Below, one piece after another: positions 1-8,055 of a DNA stretch of 64,000 nt. The DNA comes from CAZOHG01 sp964579725. GTDB lineage: Bacteria; Zhuqueibacterota; JdFR-76; BMS3Abin05. Location: assembly GCA_964579725.1 (NCBI GenBank), contig CAZOHG010000014.1, positions 1 through 64,000 on the forward strand, in the 5' to 3' direction. Each line of letters opens with the position of its first letter. The first letter of the stretch is position 1. A program made the position numbers and the translations under genes. Under the pieces are notes generated by a model. The model did not search any database, was not told the DNA's origin, and saw only the letters and a program-made list of their open reading frames with translations.

Positions 1-258
1 TTTTTTCCTCTAATTGGCCTTTTAGTAGGTTATTTTGCCGGGCATTCTTTGGGGCAATTGGGTGAAATAGTGGGTTCGCTGGTGGGGTTTGCCCTTTTTT
101 TACTAATGGTCCGATTTTTAGACCCGCGGCTTACAAAAACAAAGCGATTTAAACCGATGATTATTCAGGTGTTAAGTGGGGTAATGCCGGTAAATGTGGA
201 AATAAAGAGCGGGGTTAGTCGCCATTCTGTCGGAGAAACGAAAAAATCTGGTAAGTAA
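1..258 (+). CDS. RseC/MucC-family membrane protein, C-terminal part (5' truncated)
   Basis: The frame is open from the first base of the window, so the gene begins upstream; only about 85 residues remain. They contain two hydrophobic stretches separated by a short polar turn (…GLLVGYFAGHS…, …GSLVGFALFLLMVRFLD…), then a basic juxtamembrane segment RFKPMII. This layout and the terminal R-F-K-P motif match the C-terminal half of the RseC/MucC family. Those are small inner-membrane proteins linked to sigma-E control and, in many bacteria, to Rnf/SoxR-reducing complexes. The N-terminal Cys-containing domain is outside the window. It ends 57 bp before the cupin gene, which has its own strong ribosome site. 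Family assignment is inferred from a short fragment. Confidence 0.6.
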   Translation, partial: FFPLIGLLVGYFAGHSLGQLGEIVGSLVGFALFLLMVRFLDPRLTKTKRFKPMIIQVLSGVMPVNVEIKSGVSRHSVGETKKSGK

Positions 259-314
259 ATGGATTTATTACACCAAATTTAGAACGACGAATGTTCGGAA
301 AAGGAGGTAAAAAT

Positions 315-581
315 ATGAAAATCCAAATAGAAAAACCGGCCGCGCGGAAACTGGAAGAATTGGGGGTCAAAAACTGGCCGATTTGGGAGCACGGTGTTGA
401 CACATTCCCCTGGCATTACGACATGACGGAAGTATGTTTTATTTTAGGGGGGAAGGTAAAGGTAAAAACAGATGAAGGTGTGGTTGAATTTGGTAAAGGG
501 GATTTGGTTACGTTTCCAAAGGGACTTTCTTGCGAATGGCAGGTGGAGGAACCGGTTCGAAAGCATTACACCTTCCGGTAA
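315..581 (+). CDS. Small cupin-domain protein (DUF861/EutQ-like)
   Basis: The product is 88 residues, close to the size of a minimal single-domain cupin. The ATG at 315 is chosen over the upstream in-frame ATG at 291 because AAGGAGG lies about 8 bp before it. The motif series G-K-V-K-V-K-T-D-E-G followed by F-G-K-G-D-L-V-T-F-P-K-G is the characteristic strand-turn-strand of cupin 2 in the DUF861 group. This fold typically binds a metal or small sugar/amine ligand, but the histidine-rich first cupin motif is weak here (TEVCFIL), so metal binding is uncertain. It converges on the small minus-strand gene at 607-843. Specific function unknown. Confidence 0.75.
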   Translation: MKIQIEKPAARKLEELGVKNWPIWEHGVDTFPWHYDMTEVCFILGGKVKVKTDEGVVEFGKGDLVTFPKGLSCEWQVEEPVRKHYTFR

Positions 582-606
582 AAAAAGAGGGATGTGACAA
601 GGGTTG

Positions 607-843
607 TCAGGTGTCTATTTCAGGGTGTTTTTCTTTAAGCTTTTGAAACGCACGGTAATAGACCCCCCATTTGTGGATTTCGTTTTGAAGATATTTTCCC
701 CCTAATTTAAGGGTGTTCGATGCTTGTTTTTCCAGCATTTCAGCCGAAGTGAGGTGGTATTTGTTTTCCAATTTCTTTAGATTGTTTTCAAGATCGGCTA
801 AAAACGCTCGAAGCAAAGGGATGTACGTTTTCTGGACTTTCAT
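607..843 (-). CDS. Small hypothetical protein, 78 residues
   Basis: I do not recognise this gene. From the ATG at 843 the product is a mostly helical, charged protein (…LENNLKKLENKYHLTSAEMLEKQASNTLKLGG…) with a heptad-like pattern that could form a coiled coil. No signal peptide, cysteine pair or membrane segment is visible. An in-frame upstream ATG at 900 would add 19 hydrophobic residues; the shorter start is preferred because it follows a GGGAA-type purine stretch and removes an unconvincing N-terminus. It converges on the cupin gene with only 25 bp between them. The size and helical character resemble small antidote-type proteins, but no partner toxin is adjacent, so no function is assigned. 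Confidence 0.45.
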   Translation of the reverse strand: MKVQKTYIPLLRAFLADLENNLKKLENKYHLTSAEMLEKQASNTLKLGGKYLQNEIHKWGVYYRAFQKLKEKHPEIDT

Positions 844-1262
844 AAAAATTCCCAAACCAAAATTCTGAAAGGCGAATACACAAAAATACCAACTCGTCAT
901 TTAAAATTAGCAAGAAAATTTCAAAAAAACAAGGTTTTTGTGCAAATTGCGCGCTAAAAATAGTATGAGAATCTGGATTTACGCCACATTTATCTTGATT
1001 TTTTCAGGGATTCTCACTAATTTTGAAAAGAATTGACCGAAAAAGGCCACGTTTTCATTTGTTTTCAGACGACGGGCGAAAAGGCAAAAAGCTCCTTTTT
1101 GGGGCAGAATCCGAATCCACACAAATGAAAGTAGACGGTCATGTTCATGACCAGTTTCACGCACAACCAAAATCGACAAAAAACGATTTTTCTTCAACCT
1201 TTCTCGGGAAAGTCACGTTTATTCCAATTCCAACCCCATAGACCGATTGACGGAGGCATCAC
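844..1262. other. Intergenic region upstream of maeB
   Basis: No convincing gene. It holds the likely maeB promoter: TTGATT at 995-1000 and, 17 bp on, TAATTT at 1018-1023, a weak -10. An 8-bp inverted repeat (TGAGAATC at 966-973, GATTCTCA at 1009-1016) brackets the -35 region and could be an operator. The remaining open frames on both strands have poor composition and no ribosome sites. Confidence 0.35.
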
Positions 1263-3530
1263 ATGCTAATTCGAAAAGAAGATGCGTTAGAATATCACAG
1301 CAAGGGTCGAAAAGGCAAAATTGAGGTCATTAATACAAAACCTTGTATTACCCAGCGAGATTTGTCCATGGCCTACACGCCCGGTGTGGCCGAGCCCTGC
1401 AGAGAAATTGAAAAGAACCCGGATTTGGTGTACGAATACACAGCCAAGGGCAATTTAGTGGCGGTTGTAAGCAATGGTACGGCGGTTTTGGGTCTGGGGG
1501 ACATTGGCCCGGAAGCCGGTAAGCCAGTCATGGAGGGCAAGGGTGTTCTTTTTAAGCGTTTTGCCGACGTAGACGTGTTTGACCTTGAACTCCGCACCAA
1601 AGACCCGGATGAAATTATTCGCCTGTGTGAAATTTTAGAGCCCACATTTGGGGGCATTAATTTGGAAGATATTAAAGCGCCGGAGTGCTTTTACATTGAG
1701 GAAACCCTAAAAAAGAAATTGACTATTCCGGTTTTTCACGACGATCAGCACGGAACGGCTATTATTTCAGGAGCGGCTCTTTTAAATGCTCTGGAACTAA
1801 CGGGTAAAAAAATCGATCAAATAAAATTGGTGGTAAACGGCGCCGGAGCCGCAGGGATCGCCTGTGCCAAGTTTTACATTTCGCTTGGGGTGAAAAAGGA
1901 AAATGTGCTCATGTGCGATTCCAAGGGCGTGATCTACAAAGGACGTACCAAAGGCATGAATCCGTACAAAGAGCAATTTGCCGTTGAAACGGACAGGCGA
2001 ACACTGGCAGACGCTCTGGTAGGGGCGGACGTTTTCATGGGTGTTTCCGTGGCGAATGTTGTGACCAAGGAAATGGTCAAATCTATGGCGGACAAACCGA
2101 TTATTTTTGCAATGGCCAACCCGGATCCCGAAATTTCGTACGAAGAGGCCAAAGAAGCCCGCCCGGATGTGATTATGGCAACGGGACGGTCGGATTATCC
2201 CAATCAGGTAAATAATGTTCTTGGTTTTCCCTTCATTTTTCGAGGTGCGTTGGATGTTCGAGCCAAGGGCATTAACGAAGCCATGAAGATTGCTGCTGCA
2301 CGCGCTTTGGCCGACCTGGCCAAGCAGGACGTCCCCGATTCGGTTATTAAGGCCTACGGCGGAAAGCCCATTACATTCGGGCCGGAATATATTATTCCCA
2401 AACCGTTGGATCCGCGGGTACTGCTCTGGGAAGCACCGGCCGTGGCCAAAGCCGCCATGGAAACCGGGATGGCCAGAATCCAAATTGATCTGGACGAATA
2501 CCGCGAAAAATTAAAAGAACTGCAGGGGCGTTCCTTTCAGATCATGCGCATTATCCTGAATAAGGCCAAATTGGACCCCAAACGCATTGTTTTCCCCGAA
2601 GGAGAAGAGGAAAAGATCCTTCGAGCCGTTCAGATTATTGTGGACGAAGGACTGGCCAAACCGGTTTTGCTGGGACGAGAAGATGTCATTCACAAAAAGG
2701 CCAAAGAACTCCATCTGGAATTGCACGGAGTGGAAATCATTGATCCCTACACCTTTCCGAAACGCGACCAATATATTCAGGAATTGTACCGCCTCAGGCA
2801 GCGCAAGGGCGTTACACTTGTGGAAGCCCGTCAACTAATGACGAACAAAAACTATTTCGGTTCAATGATGGTGCGATTTGGAGACGTGGACGGTTTGATT
2901 TCGGGTCTCACCATGCACTATCCCGACACCATCCGGCCCGCTTTGCAGGTCATTGGTATGCGGGACGACGTGACACGCGTTTCGGGTTTGTACATCGTCA
3001 TTGGGCAAAAGGATGTCTATTTCTTTGCCGACACCACCGTGAATATTGAACCGAACGAAGAGCAATTGGCCGAAATTGCCATTTGTTGTTCGGAGGTAGC
3101 CAAGCGTTTTAATGTGGAACCGCGGGTTGCCATGTTGTCATTTTCAAATTTCGGCAGCACCCGTCATCCCCAGTCGGAGAAAGTGGCGCGAGCGGTGCAA
3201 ATTATTCGGTCCCGCAAGCCCGATTTGATCGTCGACGGTGAAATGCAAGCGGACACAGCCGTTGTGCGGGAAATTATTGAAAATACGTACCCATTCAGTA
3301 ATTTGAAAAAACCGGCCAATGTGTTGATTTTTCCCGATTTAAATTCCGGAAATATTGCCTACAAACTCATGCAGCGTATTGGAAATGCCGAAGCCATTGG
3401 GCCTGTGCTCATGGGAATGCGGCGGCCTGTACACGTTTTACAGCGCGGTGACGAGGTGAAGGACATTGTGAATATGACGGCCATTGCCGTGGTGGACGCT
3501 CAGGAAATGCCGACCATGCATTGTAAGTAA
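1263..3530 (+). CDS. maeB: NADP-dependent malic enzyme with C-terminal phosphotransacetylase-like domain (MaeB type)
   Basis: At 755 residues the protein has the length of E. coli MaeB (about 760). Residues 1-430 form the malic enzyme part: the N-terminal signature with YTPGVAEPC, the substrate/metal segment around FHDDQHGTA, and a Rossmann nucleotide site VVNGAGAAGIACAKFY. From about residue 430 a phosphate acetyl/butyryltransferase-like domain follows (KRIVFPEGEEEKILRA…, …SGLTMHYPDTIRPALQVIG). In known MaeB proteins this second domain is regulatory, sensing acetyl-CoA, rather than catalytic. The reaction is oxidative decarboxylation of malate to pyruvate with NADP reduction in the cytosol. 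GGAGG lies 6 bp before the ATG. The gene heads a cluster with a CoA-transferase, so a role at the malate/pyruvate/acetyl-CoA node is likely. Confidence 0.95.
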   Translation: MLIRKEDALEYHSKGRKGKIEVINTKPCITQRDLSMAYTPGVAEPCREIEKNPDLVYEYTAKGNLVAVVSNGTAVLGLGDIGPEAGKPVMEGKGVLFKRFADVDVFDLELRTKDPDEIIRLCEILEPTFGGINLEDIKAPECFYIEETLKKKLTIPVFHDDQHGTAIISGAALLNALELTGKKIDQIKLVVNGAGAAGIACAKFYISLGVKKENVLMCDSKGVIYKGRTKGMNPYKEQFAVETDRRTLADALVGADVFMGVSVANVVTKEMVKSMADKPIIFAMANPDPEISYEEAKEARPDVIMATGRSDYPNQVNNVLGFPFIFRGALDVRAKGINEAMKIAAARALADLAKQDVPDSVIKAYGGKPITFGPEYIIPKPLDPRVLLWEAPAVAKAAMETGMARIQIDLDEYREKLKELQGRSFQIMRIILNKAKLDPKRIVFPEGEEEKILRAVQIIVDEGLAKPVLLGREDVIHKKAKELHLELHGVEIIDPYTFPKRDQYIQELYRLRQRKGVTLVEARQLMTNKNYFGSMMVRFGDVDGLISGLTMHYPDTIRPALQVIGMRDDVTRVSGLYIVIGQKDVYFFADTTVNIEPNEEQLAEIAICCSEVAKRFNVEPRVAMLSFSNFGSTRHPQSEKVARAVQIIRSRKPDLIVDGEMQADTAVVREIIENTYPFSNLKKPANVLIFPDLNSGNIAYKLMQRIGNAEAIGPVLMGMRRPVHVLQRGDEVKDIVNMTAIAVVDAQEMPTMHCK

Positions 3531-3541
3531 AGGATGGAAAA

Positions 3542-3563
3542 GGGGGTGTTCCGAAACACCCCC
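3542..3563 (+). terminator. Intercistronic hairpin after maeB
   Basis: A perfect 9-bp stem (GGGGGTGTT / AACACCCCC) closed by the loop CCGA starts 12 bp after the maeB stop. No T-run follows, so it may be a weak terminator or an RNA-stabilising hairpin rather than a full intrinsic terminator; the downstream receiver gene could still be co-transcribed. Confidence 0.5.
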
Positions 3564-3589
3564 ACATTCAATTGAGGGAGGTGAATTTT

Positions 3590-3946
3590 ATGAAGAAGAT
3601 CCTCGTTGTGGAGGATGAAGAAAGTCTGCGTTTGTTGTACGAGGAAGAACTCAAAAATGAGGGCTACAATGTCGTAACAGTGGAGTCGGGTGAAGAGGCA
3701 ATTGACCTCTTGGAGAAAAATGGCATCGATTTAGTTGTACTGGACATTCGGCTTACCGGGATTAACGGACTGGAAGCTTTGGAGGAAATGCTTCTTAAAA
3801 ACCGAAATCTCAAAGTCATTATTAACACAGCCTACGCCAATTACAAAGACGATTTCAGCTCCTGGCTGGCCGACGCCTATTTAATTAAATCGTCCGACCT
3901 CACTGAGTTAAAAGCGACAATTAAGAATCTACTGGAAGAAAAATAG
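3590..3946 (+). CDS. Stand-alone response-regulator receiver domain protein
   Basis: The 118-residue product is a single CheY-like receiver with no output domain. The acidic pocket is intact (E8, D9), the phospho-acceptor is D52 in VVLDIRL, and the conserved Lys is in AYLIKSS near the C-terminal end of the fold. The ATG at 3590 is chosen over the one at 3572 because GGGAGGT precedes it. It lies 7 bp before the alanine-dehydrogenase-like gene and so is probably translated from the same mRNA. No kinase is nearby on this side. Single-domain receivers typically act by protein-protein contact or as phosphate relays; its partner cannot be deduced. Confidence 0.85.
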   Translation: MKKILVVEDEESLRLLYEEELKNEGYNVVTVESGEEAIDLLEKNGIDLVVLDIRLTGINGLEALEEMLLKNRNLKVIINTAYANYKDDFSSWLADAYLIKSSDLTELKATIKNLLEEK

Positions 3947-3953
3947 GCCGCAG

Positions 3954-5072
3954 ATGAACATTGGCGTTTTGAAGGAAGATTTTCGCCGAGAGGGGCGTGT
4001 TGCCCTGATTCCCGCGACTGTCAAGGCTCTGGTTTCGCGCGGGCACGCCGTCTTTGTGGAAGATGGGGCAGGGGAAAAGAGCCGATTCGGCAATGAAGAT
4101 TATCGAAAGCTGGGTGCCAATATTGTCTACACGGCGGATGAAATTTTCGGGCGTTCGGACATTGTGCTCAAAGTGGCTCCCCCGACGCGAGAAGAGTACC
4201 AAAAAATGAAGCCCGAACAAATTGTTTTCGCCGCTTTCGGTTTACCTATTGTGCGAAAGGAATTGGTGGAATCCCTTTTGACAAAAAAAATTGCGGCATT
4301 CGGCTACGAAGCGATTCAAGAAAATGACGGCAGCCACCCGATTTTGCTTCCCATGAGCGAAATTGCCGGCCAACTTAGTATTATTTCTGCCTCGCATTTT
4401 TTGCAAACCAACCAGGGAGGAAGGGGGATTTTGTTGGGTGGTGTGGCAGGCGTTCCCTCGGCCACTGTGGTCATTTTGGGAGCAGGGGTGGCCGGTACGT
4501 GTGCTGCTCGAACGGCAATTGGCCTTGGTGCTCAGGTTATTATGTTGGACAAAAACATCAATCGCCTTCGTAGAATCAACGATCTCTTTGAACGACGGGT
4601 GATTACGGTTGTTTCCAATCGCTATAATATTGAAAAGGCTGTGCGTTTTGCGGATGTGTTGATCGGGGCGATTTTGGTGCCGGGCGAGAGGAGTTCCCTT
4701 TTGGTGTCGCGAGAAATGGTACGACAAATGCGGCCCAAATCCATTATCATTGACATTTCCATTGACGAAGGCGGCTGCGTGGAAACGTCGCGCCCCATTA
4801 CTATTTACGACCCACCCTATTTGGAAGAAAATGTCCTCCACTACCCGGTTCCAAACATGCCCGCAATGGTTTCTCGAACAGCCACCTACGCCCTGGCCAA
4901 TGCTTTTCTCGCCTATTTAATTGAATTGGTTGAAAATGGGTTGGAGGAGGCGCTTCGGAAAAATGCGGCTCTGCGACGAGGGCTCTATTCCTACAAGGGC
5001 TATTTGGTAAAAGAAAATCTGGCAAAAGGATTTGACCTGCCTTTTCAGCCGCTGAAAACCTTGATTTCCTGA
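3954..5072 (+). CDS. Alanine dehydrogenase/transhydrogenase-alpha family protein lacking the catalytic Lys and His
   Basis: At 372 residues it has the full alanine-dehydrogenase length and aligns colinearly with the M. tuberculosis enzyme as I recall it. R15 of the substrate site is kept (EGRVALIP), the nucleotide-binding loop is intact (VILGAGVAGTCAARTA), and the late motif IDEGGC with its Asp is kept. However, the catalytic Lys75 position is Ala (L-K-V-A-P-P) and the His96 position is Gly (F-A-A-F-G-L-P), both in gap-free register. Canonical reductive amination of pyruvate is therefore doubtful. It may be a diverged NAD(P)-binding oxidoreductase or a regulatory protein. It sits between a receiver gene (7 bp) and a CoA-transferase gene (9 bp) in one apparent operon. 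Fold assignment is firm, activity is not. Confidence 0.8.
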   Translation: MNIGVLKEDFRREGRVALIPATVKALVSRGHAVFVEDGAGEKSRFGNEDYRKLGANIVYTADEIFGRSDIVLKVAPPTREEYQKMKPEQIVFAAFGLPIVRKELVESLLTKKIAAFGYEAIQENDGSHPILLPMSEIAGQLSIISASHFLQTNQGGRGILLGGVAGVPSATVVILGAGVAGTCAARTAIGLGAQVIMLDKNINRLRRINDLFERRVITVVSNRYNIEKAVRFADVLIGAILVPGERSSLLVSREMVRQMRPKSIIIDISIDEGGCVETSRPITIYDPPYLEENVLHYPVPNMPAMVSRTATYALANAFLAYLIELVENGLEEALRKNAALRRGLYSYKGYLVKENLAKGFDLPFQPLKTLIS

Positions 5073-5081
5073 GAAAAAAAT

Positions 5082-6380
5082 ATGCGTTGGATTGACCAAT
5101 ATCGAGAAAAAGTGGTTTCGCCCGAAGAAGCGGTTTCCGTTGTTCGCAGCGGTGACCGTATTTACATGTCCGGCAATGCCGCCACTCCGTACATTCTCCT
5201 CAATGCTCTGGCTCGACGAAAAGATGAGCTGAAAAATATAGAAGTGACCCATGTTTTGCTGCTTGGCGACGACCCTTTGTCCGGTCCTGAAATGGAGGGA
5301 CATTTTCGTCATCGATCGCTTTTTGTGGGCCCGGCCGACCGAAAGGCTGTCAATGAAGGCCGCGCCGACTACGTACCCATTTTTCTTTACGAAATCCCCG
5401 ATCTCTTTTCCTCCGGAATTTTGCCCATTGATGTGGCCATTGTTCACACCTCGCCTCCGGACGAACACGGCTTTCTTTCGTTTGGGGTTGAGACGGTTGC
5501 CACAAAAGCCGCCGTGGAAAATGCCCGAATGGTGATTGCCCAGGTAAATGAAAAAATGCCAAGGGTTTTGGGGGATGCCTTTGTTCACATTTCGCGCGTG
5601 AAGAAAATTGTGGAAGTTTCGGAGGAATTACCCACCTTGCAATTGGGCGCATTTTCTGAAGTAGAAAAGAAAATTGGGCGCTCCATCGCCGATTTGGTAG
5701 AAGACGGATCCACCATTCAGCTCGGAATTGGGGGAATTCCCAATGCAGTGCTCTTTTTTCTCAAGGACAAACGCGATCTGGGCATTCATTCTGAAATGTG
5801 CTCGGACGGCATGATGGAGGCCATTGAATCGGGTGTGGTGACCGGAGCCAAAAAATCCCTGCATCCGGGGAAAGTGATTGCCACCTTTGTCATGGGGACA
5901 AAAAAATTATATGAATATGTGGACAACAACCCGATTTTCGAGCTGCACCCTGTAAATTACACCAACGATCCGTTTATTATTGCGCAAAATGAAAAAATGG
6001 TGGCCGTCAATTCCGCCCTGGAAGTGGATTTGACGGGACAAGTTTGCTCCGATTCCATTGGTTACCAGATCTATTCCGGTTTTGGGGGACAGGTCGATTT
6101 TATTCGGGGAGCAGCCCGCTCCAAAGGGGGAAAACCTATCATCGCCTTGCGCTCCACGGCCAAAAAGGACACAGTGTCCCGTATTGTTCCCCATTTGAAG
6201 GAAGGCGCCGGCGTGGTAACCTCCCGCGGGGATGTCCATTACGTGGTAACGGAATACGGGGTGGCTTTTTTACACGGTAAAAGTATTCGGGAGAGAGCCG
6301 AGGCGCTCATTAATATTGCCCATCCTAAATTCCGTGAAGACCTACTCAGATTTGCCAAAGCCAAGCATTACATTCCTTGA
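5082..6380 (+). CDS. Acetyl-CoA hydrolase/CoA-transferase family (4-hydroxybutyrate CoA-transferase-like)
   Basis: The protein is 432 residues, the usual size for this single-chain CoA-transferase family. The N-terminal half carries HTSPPDEHGFLSFG. The catalytic glutamate segment is seen in LGIHSEMCSDGMMEA, preceded by the glycine-rich LGIGGIPNAV. The C-terminal half has the GFGGQVDFIRGA oxyanion/CoA-binding loop. Family members move CoA between acetyl-CoA and acetate, butyrate, 4-hydroxybutyrate or similar acids; substrate cannot be decided from sequence. It follows the alanine-dehydrogenase-like gene by 9 bp and shares the maeB cluster, suggesting a part in organic-acid or amino-acid fermentation. 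No intrinsic terminator is seen after it. Confidence 0.88.
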   Translation: MRWIDQYREKVVSPEEAVSVVRSGDRIYMSGNAATPYILLNALARRKDELKNIEVTHVLLLGDDPLSGPEMEGHFRHRSLFVGPADRKAVNEGRADYVPIFLYEIPDLFSSGILPIDVAIVHTSPPDEHGFLSFGVETVATKAAVENARMVIAQVNEKMPRVLGDAFVHISRVKKIVEVSEELPTLQLGAFSEVEKKIGRSIADLVEDGSTIQLGIGGIPNAVLFFLKDKRDLGIHSEMCSDGMMEAIESGVVTGAKKSLHPGKVIATFVMGTKKLYEYVDNNPIFELHPVNYTNDPFIIAQNEKMVAVNSALEVDLTGQVCSDSIGYQIYSGFGGQVDFIRGAARSKGGKPIIALRSTAKKDTVSRIVPHLKEGAGVVTSRGDVHYVVTEYGVAFLHGKSIRERAEALINIAHPKFREDLLRFAKAKHYIP

Positions 6381-6885
6381 AGCTTTTCTCAAAATTTTAT
6401 GTCACCCTTTCAGAACGGTTTTCAATTCATATTTGATTTTTCCTCAAGGCGTTGCCCATGGCCATTTTATTGTGTCCCTTTGGGGGGAAAGATTCCATTT
6501 TGGAGTCAAAATAATATTTCAATGGCCACATTTTCTCATTTAATTTTTTCCGTGCCTATTTCTCAATTCTAAAAGAAGCGGACGCTGCTCGTGAATTTAT
6601 TGAAAAAGACCAATCCATGCGAAGCATCGCGCTTCTGGAAGAGCCGCTTGATCTCAAATCGACGAATTGATTGGTGAACGGGATTGGTTTCCGCTATTTT
6701 TTGAAATTAACAAAATGTTTCGAAATGACAATAAATCATTAAAAAACAATTCGAAAATAAAAATCATCCCAGAGGAAATCCGCAACAGAATGTTTCACTA
6801 TTTTTAGTTGGGTGTTTTCTTTCTTGCTAAAGAGGCTAATTTTGATTATTTTATGTGCGGAAAGAAAAAGTGGAAAGTGTGCCCG
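6381..6885 (+). other. AT-rich intergenic region with a possible gene relic
   Basis: About 500 bp with no intact gene. A short open stretch at about 6569-6670 (…EADAAREFIEKDQSMRS…) reads like protein-coding sequence but has no start signal, stops after some 33 codons and has no recognisable family, so it may be a decayed fragment. The last 100 bp before queG are AT-rich and probably contain its promoter; no box pair is convincing enough to call. Confidence 0.3.
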
Positions 6886-7995
6886 ATGAAAATCGCCGAA
6901 ATCGAAAATTGGGGTGAAGAAACACGAAGAATTAAAAATCTTTTTGAAAGGTTAGGGTGCGATTTGGTTGGCGTGGCCCCTGCAAAGCACTTTCCGGAAA
7001 TGGATTTTTTTGAAAATTGGCTGGATCGTGGTTTCGCGGGTGAGATGAATTACCTTCAGCGGCACCGTGAAAAATCGGTAAATCCGCGGAAAATTCTTCC
7101 TTCTGTACAAACGGTGCTGGTTTGCGGACAACTTTACGAAACGCCCCTGCCGCATGAAACAGCCGTCCACAATAGCCATAACGGGTGGATTTCCCGCTAC
7201 GCCTGGGGGGAAGATTACCATGATCGGTTGCTAAAAATCTTGCGCACCGGGGTCGAATGGCTGAACCAAAAATTTGACGATTTGGAATACCGGTTTTATG
7301 TCGACACCGGTCCCACACGCGATCGAATTTGGGCGCGGTACGCAGGACTTGGTTGGTTCGGGAAAAATACTTGTTTCATTAATCAAAAAGTGGGCTCCTA
7401 TTTTTTTCTGGGGGAAATCTTTTTAAATTTGCCCCTGCAAACGGACAAGCCGGCCGCCGAGCGCTGTGGTACGTGCACGCGCTGTTTGGAAAGCTGTCCC
7501 ACAAAAGCTTTAGTGGAGCCCGGTGTTTTGGATGCCAGAAAATGTATTTCGTACCTGACAATTGAGCTGAAAACAGCAATCCCGGAAAATTTGCGCGACG
7601 CAATTGGTACGAACATTTTTGGCTGTGACATTTGTCAGGACGTGTGCCCGTGGAATCGCCGGGCGCCGCAAACCCGAGAAGACGCCTATTTACCCAGGGA
7701 AGGGTTTTACCACCCGGATTTGGGCGATTTCTACAAATGGGTGCGGGATGAATTTCCAGGTCGCTTTAAGAAGAGTCCATTAAAGCGAACCAAACAACGG
7801 GGTTTACTTCGCAACGTAGCTGTGGCAATGGGCAATTCGGGCCAAAAAGAATTCAAGTCGGCGCTGGCGGAAATGGCCGAAAGCGACGATCCCCTTGTTC
7901 GGGAACACGCCCAGTGGGGTCTTGAAAAACTGAAAAACCGACAATCGAAAAAGCAGAGGGTAAAACCGACTAAATCAGGGAAAACATCCAGTTGA
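6886..7995 (+). CDS. queG: Epoxyqueuosine reductase QueG
   Basis: The 369-residue protein catalyses the last step of queuosine synthesis, cobalamin-dependent reduction of epoxyqueuosine in tRNA. The start at 6886 matches the family N-terminus; an upstream TTG at 6808 would add 26 atypical residues. The proposed acid/base Asp is D140 in YVDTGPTRDR, followed by the cobalamin-site motif GLGWFGKNTCFIN. Two Fe-S cluster motifs follow: CGTCTRCLESCP with TKALVEP, and GCDICQDVCPWNRRA. The C-terminal 60 residues look like a HEAT-type repeat (…LAEMAESDDPLVREHAQWGLEKL) seen in many QueG proteins. It ends with a basic tail. A 60-bp gap separates it from the following dehydrogenase gene; functional linkage is not evident. 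Confidence 0.95.
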   Translation: MKIAEIENWGEETRRIKNLFERLGCDLVGVAPAKHFPEMDFFENWLDRGFAGEMNYLQRHREKSVNPRKILPSVQTVLVCGQLYETPLPHETAVHNSHNGWISRYAWGEDYHDRLLKILRTGVEWLNQKFDDLEYRFYVDTGPTRDRIWARYAGLGWFGKNTCFINQKVGSYFFLGEIFLNLPLQTDKPAAERCGTCTRCLESCPTKALVEPGVLDARKCISYLTIELKTAIPENLRDAIGTNIFGCDICQDVCPWNRRAPQTREDAYLPREGFYHPDLGDFYKWVRDEFPGRFKKSPLKRTKQRGLLRNVAVAMGNSGQKEFKSALAEMAESDDPLVREHAQWGLEKLKNRQSKKQRVKPTKSGKTSS

Positions 7996-8055
7996 GCGTT
8001 GGCGAAACGATTGGACGAAGTGAACAAGAAAAAATCTGAAAAATGAGGAACACAG

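Noticed and set aside
979..1241. Two small open frames (one per strand) in the maeB upstream region
   Set aside because: No ribosome site, no similarity to known proteins, low-complexity composition; the region looks like a promoter/leader.
1797..2483. Long minus-strand open frame inside maeB (228 codons)
   Set aside because: It is the antisense shadow of a strongly conserved coding region, with no ribosome site and rare-codon, His/Gly/Phe-rich composition.
6316..6543. Small open frame spanning the CoA-transferase 3' end
   Set aside because: Overlaps a conserved C-terminus in another frame and continues into AT-rich non-coding DNA.
7996..8055. Sigma-54 promoter before the FAD-linked dehydrogenase (TTGGCGAAACGATTGG)
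   Set aside because: GG is present but the -12 GC is missing at the required 10-bp spacing.
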